NCBI GenBank assembly: GCA_030145435.1
Contig: JAQYVQ010000380.1
Span: 1 to 12,245, forward strand
Reading direction: 5' to 3'
DNA from: Syntrophobacteria bacterium
GTDB taxonomy: Bacteria; Desulfobacterota; DSWW01
DNA: 12,245 bases
The notes below the pieces were generated by a model. It was not told the DNA's origin and did not search any database. It worked only from the letters and a program-made list of their open reading frames with translations. This document shows, piece after piece, positions 6,836 through 12,245 of the stretch (position 1 is the stretch's first letter; every line of letters begins with the position of its first letter). A program made the translations under genes and the position numbers.

Positions 6836-7333
6836 GGCCTCCTCCAACAAGAGTTCAATTTCCCTCCTGATCCTCTCTTCCTTAATGTTCTTTGCACACG
6901 ATACTTCTCCTACGAGAAGGTCCATTGCCGTATCCACAAGCCTCTTCTCGCCCAAGCTCAATGCCCCGGTTTTTCGCCTCTGGTGAAGCCGGCTTAGAAC
7001 CCCGGCAATTTCGAGGATCGAACCGGTGTTGATCTTCTCCTTATAGTGCCTGTATCGCCGGTTCCACGTCTCCACAGGTTCGGTGGACGGAAGATCTCTC
7101 TTTTTCAGGACTTCGTAGACTCCCTCTATCTCCTTTACAGAGCTCGGGTTTCTTATCCCCACGGATTCGACATTGTCCAGGGGAACCAGAATCGTCATGC
7201 CCTTGTGGAGCATCTTCATGACGTAGACCGTCTGCTCATTCCCGGATAGAACCTTCTGCTCGATGGCCTCGATGACCCCCGCACCGTGTGCGGGGTAGAT
7301 CACCTTGTCGCCAACTTTCAGCCTCTCACCCAT
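6833..7333 (-). CDS. carD: CarD/CdnL-family RNA polymerase-binding regulator
   Basis: The 166-residue length fits CdnL/CarD proteins. The N-terminal Tudor-like RNA-polymerase-interaction domain is about residues 5-60 (VGDKVIYPAHGAGVIEAIE). A helical C-terminal domain follows, with Trp90 in VETWNRRYRHYKEKI, matching the tryptophan that wedges into the upstream edge of the promoter bubble in mycobacterial CarD. The protein stabilises open complexes, notably at rRNA promoters. ATG 7333 fits the family N-terminus, but no strong ribosome binding site precedes it. A promoter candidate at 7601-7629 would give a leader of about 260 bases. Repeat C begins at its stop codon and khpA follows on the same strand. 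Confidence 0.92.
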   Translation of the reverse strand: MGERLKVGDKVIYPAHGAGVIEAIEQKVLSGNEQTVYVMKMLHKGMTILVPLDNVESVGIRNPSSVKEIEGVYEVLKKRDLPSTEPVETWNRRYRHYKEKINTGSILEIAGVLSRLHQRRKTGALSLGEKRLVDTAMDLLVGEVSCAKNIKEERIRREIELLLEEA

Positions 7334-7600
7334 TTATCGACACGTCCGTTGGGCCGACAGCATGCTCTTGAGCAAGGGCGACCACGTTTCGTTTGGGTTG
7401 ACCGGATTTGATCGTGCTGTACCGCCTCACCGTGCCGCACAGTCCGTTCCGTTCTGAATACGCAGGGAGAAGTCGGGAAACTGAAGGAGGAAAGCGATCA
7501 TGGGGTACATCCGCAGAACGGGATGTCATCTCCCCGTGTTGACACCCCTTCCTGCAGGCATGATTGCCTTTTCGAGATGGATTGGTCACTACACTCTGTC

Positions 7601-7629
7601 AGTATCCGGCAAGGTTGGCTACATGTCAA
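7601..7629 (-). promoter_or_regulatory. Candidate sigma-70 promoter for carD
   Basis: On the minus strand TTGACA (7629-7624) is separated by 17 bases from GATACT (7606-7601), four of six matches to the -10 consensus. The spacing is ideal. Transcription would start near 7594, leaving an unusually long leader of about 260 bases before the carD ATG at 7333. Confidence 0.6.
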
Positions 7630-7761
7630 GGAACTCTTTTCAAGAATCCACCTTGTCTCGAGCACGCTCACAGCGGCGTTCTTGCCGAACGTCGACGAGG
7701 GTCTATATTCGCGAGAAGACGAGGGAGGCTCTCAAAGGCTGTCCCTTTCGGGCAGGACAAC

Positions 7762-7790
7762 AGGCGAACCTCGGGATAGCAGGTTCGCCT
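7762..7790. repeat. Perfect 10-bp inverted repeat with 9-base loop
   Basis: AGGCGAACCT at 7762-7771 is exactly complementary to AGGTTCGCCT at 7781-7790, around the loop CGGGATAGC. There is no T-run on either side, so it is not a simple intrinsic terminator. A smaller GTCC/GGAC stem lies just before it (7741-7758). It could be an operator or part of a structured RNA. Confidence 0.6.
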
Positions 7791-7822
7791 CAACGCCGCT
7801 TCTCTTCGGTCTGGGTGGGCTG

Positions 7823-7853
7823 AAACAAGGGGATCGTGACTCGACGGATCCCC
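7823..7853 (-). terminator. Intrinsic terminator of the csp gene
   Basis: Immediately after the csp TAG stop the minus strand forms GGGGATC (7853-7847) / GATCCCC (7835-7829) around an 11-base loop, followed by TTGTTT (7828-7823). On the plus strand the same stem is followed by CTAGATTTTT, so it might also stop weakly in that direction. Confidence 0.75.
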
Positions 7854-8063
7854 CTAGATTTTTCGGACGTCGGCTGCGGCTGGCCCCTTGTTTCCTTGTG
7901 TTATCGAAAACTCGACGCGATCCCCTTCGTTGAGCGTCTTGAACCCGTCTCCCTCGATCGCCGAGTGATGCACAAAAACGTCGCTTTGCCCTGATTCACG
8001 CTCGATGAAGCCATAGCCCTTCTGATCGTTGAACCACTTAACGGTACCGGTTTCCTTCTCCAT
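7854..8063 (-). CDS. Cold-shock domain protein (CspA family)
   Basis: The 69-residue protein is a complete cold-shock domain: TGTVKWFND at the start, RNP1 KGYGFI at 15-20 and RNP2 VFVHHS at 29-34. Such proteins bind single-stranded RNA and DNA and melt RNA structure. AGGGG lies eight bases before ATG 8063. The gene has its own leader with a promoter, a terminator-like hairpin and a second hairpin upstream, and an intrinsic terminator directly behind it, so it forms a single-gene unit. It cannot be assigned to a particular csp paralogue, and cold induction is not shown by sequence alone. Confidence 0.96.
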   Translation of the reverse strand: MEKETGTVKWFNDQKGYGFIERESGQSDVFVHHSAIEGDGFKTLNEGDRVEFSITQGNKGPAAADVRKI

Positions 8064-8098
8064 GCTCTAATCCCCTTTGTTCGATGAAAGTCTCCTGC

Positions 8099-8117
8099 GG
8101 AAACGCCAATCGTTTCC
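8099..8117 (-). promoter_or_regulatory. Hairpin in the csp leader
   Basis: GGAAACG (8099-8105) and CGTTTCC (8111-8117) form a perfect 7-bp stem around a 5-base loop, about 35 bases before the csp start codon and just after the leader terminator. It could belong to an alternative leader fold. Confidence 0.5.
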
Positions 8118-8120
8118 CTA

Positions 8121-8154
8121 AACAAAAAACGCCCAGACTTAGGCAATCTGGGCG
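8121..8154 (-). terminator. Intrinsic terminator inside the csp leader (possible attenuator)
   Basis: On the minus strand CGCCCAGA (8154-8147) pairs perfectly with TCTGGGCG (8137-8130) around a 9-base loop. TTTTTTGTT follows directly (8129-8121), a textbook Rho-independent terminator. It lies 57 bases before the csp ATG yet downstream of the promoter at 8200-8229. It would therefore stop csp transcription unless bypassed, or else end a short RNA. Alternatively it terminates read-through from the acyl-CoA dehydrogenase operon. Confidence 0.85.
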
Positions 8155-8199
8155 GCTCCTGCAACATCCAAAACACAGTTTACTTCAGTCCTAATGAGT

Positions 8200-8229
8200 A
8201 CTTTACTCGGACCGACCGCCCTTTGTCAA
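8200..8229 (-). promoter_or_regulatory. Sigma-70 promoter candidate for csp or its leader RNA
   Basis: TTGACA (8229-8224) and TAAAGT (8205-8200, four of six matches) are 18 bases apart on the minus strand, with a T-rich stretch just upstream that could act as an UP element. The predicted start near 8193 gives a leader of about 130 bases to csp. Confidence 0.62.
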
Positions 8230-8234
8230 TACGT

Positions 8235-8266
8235 AAAAAAAAGAACTTCAGGATGCACGGAATCCT
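8235..8266 (-). terminator. Weak terminator-like signal after the acyl-CoA dehydrogenase gene
   Basis: On the minus strand a 5-bp stem (AGGAT/ATCCT, 7-base loop, 8266-8250) is followed after seven bases by eight Ts (8242-8235). The stem is short and detached from the T-run, so termination may be poor; the stronger hairpin at 8121-8154 could serve as backup. Confidence 0.3.
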
Positions 8267-8307
8267 CTCCCCTAAGATGCGGCGGAACAAACTTCTTGGA
8301 AGGCATT

Positions 8308-9438
8308 CTAAACACCCAGAACGGGGTGGAGAGCCCTCAGCTGAGCCGGCACCGTGCCCATTTTGAGTTCGAGGGCCTTTGCCCTGCGGTAGTAGTAGTG
8401 CAGCTCATGGTCGAGATCGTAGCCCATCCCCGCGTGAAGCTGCTGGGCACTGAAAGCGACTCGACGAACCGCCTTGCTCGTAAAGGCCTTCGCAATGGCG
8501 ACTTCCCTCGCCGCCGGCATACCCTCGCTCAGGCGCCACAACGCTTGATAGGTGGTCAGGCGTGCCCCCAGCACGTCCATGTACATGTCTGCCAGTCGAT
8601 GCTGGACCGCCTGGAACGTCCCGATGGGGCGGTCGAACTGGACCCGGGTCCGGCAATATTCTGCCGTGATTTCCAGTTCATACTCGGCGCCACCCACCAT
8701 CTCTGCACACTGGATAGCGGTGGCCTTTCCGAGGAGGGAAAGAACCAGCTCGAGCCCCCCCTCTCCTGCTCCCAGCCTGTCTTCAGGGGAAACCGGGACG
8801 TCGTGGAAATCCACCTGAAACTGTTTGTCCCCTGCTATCGGCTTGAGTGCCGCGAGTTGAATCCCGGGTGCATCTTTGTTCACCACGAAGATCGCAACCT
8901 CCCCCTCGTCACCGGCCGATCCCTCCGTCCTCGCCACGACGAAGAGGTCATCCGCGACATTCGCGTAAGGAACGAACAGTTTTGTTCCCTGGATCTTGTA
9001 CCCCTTGTCCGTGCTCACCGCCTGGGTGGCGACACATCCCGGGTCATAGGCTACTTCCGCCTCTTCCATGGCAAAGGTCCAGACCCGCTGTCCGGACACG
9101 ACCTGAGGAAGCCGCTCTGCCTTCCCGTCCTCCGATCCACCCTCGAGGGTCGCCAGCGTCCCCATCACCGTCCCGAGCATGGGCCCATTCAACGCTGCGC
9201 GGCCATACGCCTCGAAGAGCACGGCAAGGTCGAGCAAAGTCAGGCCGACCCCGTCGTAGGCCTCGGGCACGATGATCCCCATCCAGCCCAGCCCCGCCAT
9301 GCTTTCCCACAGTTTCCTCGAGAAACCGGTCTCGCTCTCTTCGAGCTCCTTGAGCACCTTCGGGCCGCATTCGTTCTTCAGGAAGTCCTGGGCAGACTTC
9401 TTGAGCATTTCCTGTTCTTCATTCAGCGTAAAGTCCAT
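8308..9438 (-). CDS. Acyl-CoA dehydrogenase family protein with Asp at the usual catalytic Glu position
   Basis: The 376-residue flavoprotein has the three-part acyl-CoA dehydrogenase fold: N-terminal helices (1-115), a beta domain (about 118-220) and C-terminal helices (about 225-376). The C-terminal part carries Arg265 in RVQFDRPIGTFQAVQHRLADMY, the FAD-contact region of the partner subunit. The end motif GYDLDHELHYYYRRAKAL aligns with the segment holding the catalytic Glu of medium-chain enzymes, but the position reads Asp343. The mid-domain also lacks the usual TEP...GSD motif. These traits, and the GRAALNGPML region, recall FadE28-type chains of two-gene heteromeric dehydrogenases used on steroid side chains. 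A partner chain is not in the window. ATG 9438 is preferred to an upstream in-frame TTG at 9444: it lies two bases after the stop of the preceding gene with AGGCGGG about ten bases upstream. It is the last gene of the operon. Confidence 0.88.
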   Translation of the reverse strand: MDFTLNEEQEMLKKSAQDFLKNECGPKVLKELEESETGFSRKLWESMAGLGWMGIIVPEAYDGVGLTLLDLAVLFEAYGRAALNGPMLGTVMGTLATLEGGSEDGKAERLPQVVSGQRVWTFAMEEAEVAYDPGCVATQAVSTDKGYKIQGTKLFVPYANVADDLFVVARTEGSAGDEGEVAIFVVNKDAPGIQLAALKPIAGDKQFQVDFHDVPVSPEDRLGAGEGGLELVLSLLGKATAIQCAEMVGGAEYELEITAEYCRTRVQFDRPIGTFQAVQHRLADMYMDVLGARLTTYQALWRLSEGMPAAREVAIAKAFTSKAVRRVAFSAQQLHAGMGYDLDHELHYYYRRAKALELKMGTVPAQLRALHPVLGV

Positions 9439-9440
9439 TC

Positions 9441-9860
9441 TCAACCCGCCTTTCTGAACTTGGGCAAGAGAGTCTCGTCATTTACCTGGTCGAAAACCAC
9501 CTCCACCGGCATACCGATGGCGATTTCTTCCGGCCCCACACCCACCAGATTGCTGACCAACCGGACGCCCTCTTCCAGCTCGACGAGCACCACAGAATAC
9601 GGCGCCTTGAACCCCGGGTGAGGCGCCTCCCGGTAGGTCACCCAGCTGTAAACGGTTCCCTTGCCGCTGGCCGGGGACCACTCCCTCTCCTGGGAGCGAC
9701 ACTTCGGGCACATGGGCCTCGGCGGGTGGGACCAGGTGCCGCACCCTTTGCACCGCTGCAGGACCAGCTCCTGTCGTTCGACCCCTTCCCAGAATCCCTG
9801 GTTGTCCGGATGGAGAGCGGGAACGGGTATCGGATGTTCCTTGTTGTACTCGACACTCAT
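9441..9860 (-). CDS. DUF35 OB-fold protein with rubredoxin-like zinc ribbon (copy 1)
   Basis: This 139-residue protein has a zinc ribbon Cys37-x2-Cys40-x10-Cys51-x2-Cys54, followed by an OB-fold domain (about 62-135) with GKGTVYSWV, the GMPVEVVFD stretch and an LPKFRKA end. DUF35 proteins bind thiolase-like proteins; in the Ltp2-ChsH2 steroid aldolase the DUF35 part is required for activity and helps bind the acyl-CoA. Here the gene starts three bases after the stop of thiolase A, with GGGGAGA as ribosome binding site, and ends next to the dehydrogenase start, implying a translationally coupled pair with thiolase A. Cysteine positions are identical to DUF35 copy 2. Confidence 0.9.
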   Translation of the reverse strand: MSVEYNKEHPIPVPALHPDNQGFWEGVERQELVLQRCKGCGTWSHPPRPMCPKCRSQEREWSPASGKGTVYSWVTYREAPHPGFKAPYSVVLVELEEGVRLVSNLVGVGPEEIAIGMPVEVVFDQVNDETLLPKFRKAG

Positions 9861-9863
9861 GTT

Positions 9864-11033
9864 CTATCTCCCCAGAATCAGGCCGGCGGCCGGACCGCCC
9901 GCCCCTGTGGCTACGAGAGCCAGTTCGGCTCCCTTTACTTGCCCTGTGGACGTTCCCCGTATCTGACGAACCGCTTCCACAACATGGTTCATGCCGTGAA
10001 TGTGGCCTTCCCCCAAGGATCCTCCGGAAGTGTTCAGGGGGATTTCCCCACCCAGCCGGATACGATCCCCCCCCTCGCAGTAGGCCGCCCCTTCTCCTCG
10101 ACCACAGAAGCCCAGTTCCTCGAGTTGGAGCGGGACAAGGGGTGCGTATGCGTCATCCAATTGTGCGACGTCGATGTCCTGCGGGCGGACGCCCGCCATC
10201 CGGAACATCCTCTCGGCCACCCGCCCCACTTCGGGAAGGCGCGCGATGTCTGGCCGATAGTAGCTGTTCATCCGCTCTGTCTCTCCGACCATGCTCTGAG
10301 CGCATCCCCGGATCACGGCAGGCGGCTGCTTCAAATCCTTGGCCATCTCGGGTGTGGTGATGACAAAAGCCGCCGCACAGTCGCTTTCCTTGTAACAGTC
10401 CAGCTCGCGGAGCGGGTCGACAACGATCCGGGAGGCCAGGTAGTCCTCGAGGGTGATGGACTGCTCATAGTAGAGCCCCTCCGGGTTTCTGGCACCGTTC
10501 TCCCTGCAGACCGTGGTTACCCAGCCGAACTGTTCGGCTTTGGCATCTGTCTCGTGCATGTACCTGCGCACGAGCATGGCCACACTCCCGGTCTCGGTCA
10601 TGAGACCATAGGGGCTGTGGAAGGTCCACTGAAGCAGATCCGAAGTGGACATCTGCCCCGAGGTCTTCATGCTGGGGATCATCCGCAACTTCGAAGACCC
10701 GTTCACGGCCCGGTAGACCACCACACACTTGGCGGATCCTGCAGCCACAGCAACGGCAGAGCGAAGAACCATGGCACAGGGCGCGGCGCCCCACTTCACC
10801 TCACCGAAATAGGTCAGATTACCCATCCCCATGGAGCTCGTAATCGCATGTTCATCGGAGGCATCCTCGGATTGCTTCACCAGCCCGTCCACATCCGTCA
10901 CCACGAGCCCCGCATCGTCCAGGGCGGCCTTGATCACTTCGCACGACATGCGAAGCTCGGTCTTCCCGGAGTCCGCCGAGAACTCGCTCAGCGCCACGCC
11001 AACGATAGCCGCTTTATCTTTGATCCCGTCCAT
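9864..11033 (-). CDS. Thiolase-fold protein A (SCP-x/Ltp type)
   Basis: The 389-residue protein belongs to the SCP-x/lipid-transfer thiolase group. It has the N-terminal AIVGVALSEF strand, the WGAAPCAMVLRSA segment with Cys86 in the region of the thiolase nucleophile, EGAAYCEGGDRIRLGG near 314-329 and NTSGG...GHIHGMNHVVEAVRQIRG near 334-360. It carries Asp293 and His344 where Ltp2 aldolase is reported to use Tyr294 and Tyr344; thiolases use a His in the latter loop. It may therefore perform thiolysis, while its sister B looks aldolase-like; this is inference from hand alignment. ATG 11033 follows DUF35 copy 2 by 18 bases with GAAGAGGGG upstream. The gene pairs with DUF35 copy 1. The substrate is unknown, probably a branched or cyclic acyl-CoA. 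Confidence 0.9.
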   Translation of the reverse strand: MDGIKDKAAIVGVALSEFSADSGKTELRMSCEVIKAALDDAGLVVTDVDGLVKQSEDASDEHAITSSMGMGNLTYFGEVKWGAAPCAMVLRSAVAVAAGSAKCVVVYRAVNGSSKLRMIPSMKTSGQMSTSDLLQWTFHSPYGLMTETGSVAMLVRRYMHETDAKAEQFGWVTTVCRENGARNPEGLYYEQSITLEDYLASRIVVDPLRELDCYKESDCAAAFVITTPEMAKDLKQPPAVIRGCAQSMVGETERMNSYYRPDIARLPEVGRVAERMFRMAGVRPQDIDVAQLDDAYAPLVPLQLEELGFCGRGEGAAYCEGGDRIRLGGEIPLNTSGGSLGEGHIHGMNHVVEAVRQIRGTSTGQVKGAELALVATGAGGPAAGLILGR

Positions 11034-11051
11034 GGCACCCCTCTTCCAATC

Positions 11052-11480
11052 TCATTCTTTGGCTTTTCTGAACTTGGGCAGGGTCAGGTCTTCGGCGATG
11101 TCATCAAAAACCACTTCCACGGGCATGCCTATATAGATGTCCGCCGCCGACTCTTCGATCATGTTGCTGATCATGCGTACCCCTTCGAGCATCTCCACAA
11201 CCACGACCACGTAAGGGACCTGAATGCCCGGGTAGGAAGCGTTCTGATACACAAAGTCGACATAGGTGTATATCCTGCCCTTTCCTTCTGAAGGGGCCCA
11301 ATCCCGTTCGGTCGACAAGCATTGGGGACACATGGGCCGCGGACGATGCACGATCAGCCCACAGTCCTTGCATTTCTGAAAGACAAGCCTGTGCTCCCGG
11401 ATGGCGTCCCAAAACCCCTTGTTGTCGTGGTCCACATAGGGACGCAGGAGCGGAATTCCCTCGATATACTGCATCGCCAT
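11052..11480 (-). CDS. DUF35 OB-fold protein with zinc ribbon (copy 2)
   Basis: This 142-residue paralogue of DUF35 copy 1 has the same zinc-ribbon cysteines at 37, 40, 51 and 54, the same GMPVEVVFD stretch and an LPKFRKA end. It starts three bases after the stop of thiolase B with AGGAGG as ribosome binding site, so B and this protein form the second pair. By analogy to ChsH2 it would form a stable complex with its thiolase-fold partner. Whether each DUF35 protein is specific for its own thiolase cannot be told from the sequence. Confidence 0.9.
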   Translation of the reverse strand: MAMQYIEGIPLLRPYVDHDNKGFWDAIREHRLVFQKCKDCGLIVHRPRPMCPQCLSTERDWAPSEGKGRIYTYVDFVYQNASYPGIQVPYVVVVVEMLEGVRMISNMIEESAADIYIGMPVEVVFDDIAEDLTLPKFRKAKE

Positions 11481-11483
11481 TTC

Positions 11484-12245
11484 TTACCTCCTAAGCAGGA
11501 CAGCGCTGGTCGGCACGCCAAGCCCGCCCGTAACCAGGGACAACTCCACATCATCAACCTGCGCGGTGGATGTGCCCCGGATCTGGCGGACCGCTTCCGT
11601 GATCAGGTTCATGCCGTGAATGTATGCCTCGGACAAATGGCCCCCGGACGTATTGCAGGGCAATTCGCCTCCCAGCCGAATGCGCTCCCCCCCCTCACAG
11701 TAGGCCGCTCCCTCTCCCCGTTCGCAGAATCCGTATTCCTCGAGCTGCATCGGTATGAGCGGCGTGAAGGCATCGTAGAACTGAACCACATCCACGTCCT
11801 TGGGTGAAACACCCGACAGGTGCCAAAGTTCTTCGGCCGCGTACCAGGACTCCGGGAGCCCGGAAATAACGGGCCGATACAGACTGGTCATCATCTCGCC
11901 CTGCGTTGCGATCCCCTGCGTCGCACCCATGATGATGGCGGGTGTTTGTTTCAAGTCTCTCGCCCGTTCCGTCGTGGTCACAACGACGGCCACAGCGCCA
12001 TCCGTATCCACACAACAGTCATACAACCGAAGGGGCCACACGACCATTCGGGAGGCCATGTAGTCTTCCAGGGTGATCGGTTTCCCGTAGAACATGGCAT
12101 TCGGATTCCGGCACGCGTAGTCCCGTAACACGACGGAAACCGCTCCGAGTTGCTCCGGCGTCGCTCCGAATTCGTGCATGTATCGGGTGGTAAACATGGC
12201 CACCCACGACGGGGGCGTGGCAAACCCATAGGCCATGAGAGAGCC
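11484..12245 (-). CDS. Thiolase-fold protein B (Ltp2-like), C-terminal 253 residues, cut by the right edge
   Basis: The frame is open to the right edge, so the N-terminal third, with any nucleophilic cysteine, is missing. The visible part aligns without large gaps to thiolase A (shared ITLEDYxASRxVV, ARDLKQTPA, RGEGAAYCEGGxRIRLGGE, IRGTST), roughly half of the positions being identical by eye. Unlike A it has Tyr in QFYDAF (codon 11777-11775) and Tyr in SEAYIHGM (codon 11624-11622). These are the positions matching the Ltp2 tyrosines that catalyse retro-aldol cleavage of hydroxyacyl-CoA side chains. I therefore favour an aldolase role with DUF35 copy 2, with thiolase activity as the alternative. 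The operon promoter lies beyond the window. Confidence 0.88.
   Translation of the reverse strand, partial: GSLMAYGFATPPSWVAMFTTRYMHEFGATPEQLGAVSVVLRDYACRNPNAMFYGKPITLEDYMASRMVVWPLRLYDCCVDTDGAVAVVVTTTERARDLKQTPAIIMGATQGIATQGEMMTSLYRPVISGLPESWYAAEELWHLSGVSPKDVDVVQFYDAFTPLIPMQLEEYGFCERGEGAAYCEGGERIRLGGELPCNTSGGHLSEAYIHGMNLITEAVRQIRGTSTAQVDDVELSLVTGGLGVPTSAVLLRR

Larger units (their letters stand above)
7334..7822. other. Intergenic region between carD and the csp terminator
   Basis: About 490 bp with no gene I can support. On the minus strand it holds a strong carD promoter candidate and the presumed carD leader. On the plus strand it holds a weaker promoter-like pair (TTGCCG 7682-7687, 16-base gap, TATATT 7704-7709) aimed at the hairpins at 7762-7790 and 7829-7853. 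Short frames occur on both strands, but their predicted products are rich in Arg/Ser and lack recognisable motifs. Confidence 0.6.

Noticed and set aside
7500..7823. 107-codon plus-strand frame with a good AGGAGG before its ATG
   Set aside because: The product is rich in Arg and Ser without motifs and runs into the csp terminator; the ribosome-binding-like word alone is not enough.
8194..9621. 475-codon plus-strand frame opposite the acyl-CoA dehydrogenase
   Set aside because: It is an antisense shadow created by GC-rich codon use; the minus strand encodes a clear dehydrogenase.
9618..11291. 557-codon plus-strand frame opposite thiolase A and its DUF35 neighbours
   Set aside because: The minus-strand genes are unmistakable and tightly spaced; the plus frame spans several gene boundaries.

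Overview
The window looks like a chromosomal segment of an anaerobic, GC-rich bacterium. Three traits point to Desulfobacterota (a sulfate reducer or syntroph): a tungsten-type aldehyde:ferredoxin oxidoreductase (AOR) with its own MoaD-like carrier, an ADP-forming acyl-CoA synthetase alpha chain, and a CarD/CdnL regulator. The lineage is an inference from gene content, not from a marker gene. No tRNA, rRNA, CRISPR array, transposase or phage gene was seen.

Left part (1-6114): a leftward, edge-truncated iron-sulfur protein (1-581) diverges from a rightward cluster. The cluster encodes AOR (811-2670), an ADP-forming acyl-CoA synthetase alpha-type chain without a visible beta chain (2711-4171), a 90-residue MoaD/ThiS sulfur carrier overlapping it (4162-4434), and a CrtI-like FAD oxidoreductase (4639-6114). 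The logic is interconversion of aldehyde, acid and acyl-CoA with ferredoxin-level electrons. The divergent control region carries three TTTTACA-type repeats exactly 11 bp apart.

Middle part (6114-8063): three small leftward genes for general gene-expression proteins, namely KhpA-type KH protein (6351-6608), CarD/CdnL (6833-7333) and a cold-shock protein (7854-8063). About 520 bp without a convincing gene separates carD from csp. It holds a good carD promoter, a perfect hairpin and the csp terminator. The csp leader appears to have a sigma-70 promoter followed by an intrinsic terminator before the start codon, suggesting attenuation.

Three copies of a non-coding inverted-repeat element lie at gene 3' ends (4432-4608, 6114-6300, 6683-6835). 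They share a 78-bp core with one difference from copy to copy and terminal repeats, plus a degenerate 'tail' that repeats the terminal motif. Two copies also carry a nested GGATCCCCGC palindrome. In every copy the tail faces the 3' end of the gene read into it. In two copies the tail begins on the gene's TAA stop codon.

Right part (8308-12245): a tightly packed leftward operon that enters from beyond the right edge: thiolase-fold protein B (partial), DUF35 protein 2, thiolase-fold protein A, DUF35 protein 1, then an acyl-CoA dehydrogenase. The thiolase/DUF35 pair is a tandem duplication. The copies differ at two positions that appear to match the catalytic tyrosines of the Ltp2 steroid side-chain aldolase: B has Tyr/Tyr, A has Asp/His. 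This suggests side-chain beta-oxidation ending in retro-aldol cleavage by one pair and possibly thiolysis by the other. If the aldolase releases an aldehyde, the AOR/acyl-CoA synthetase cluster at the left could process it; that link is speculative.
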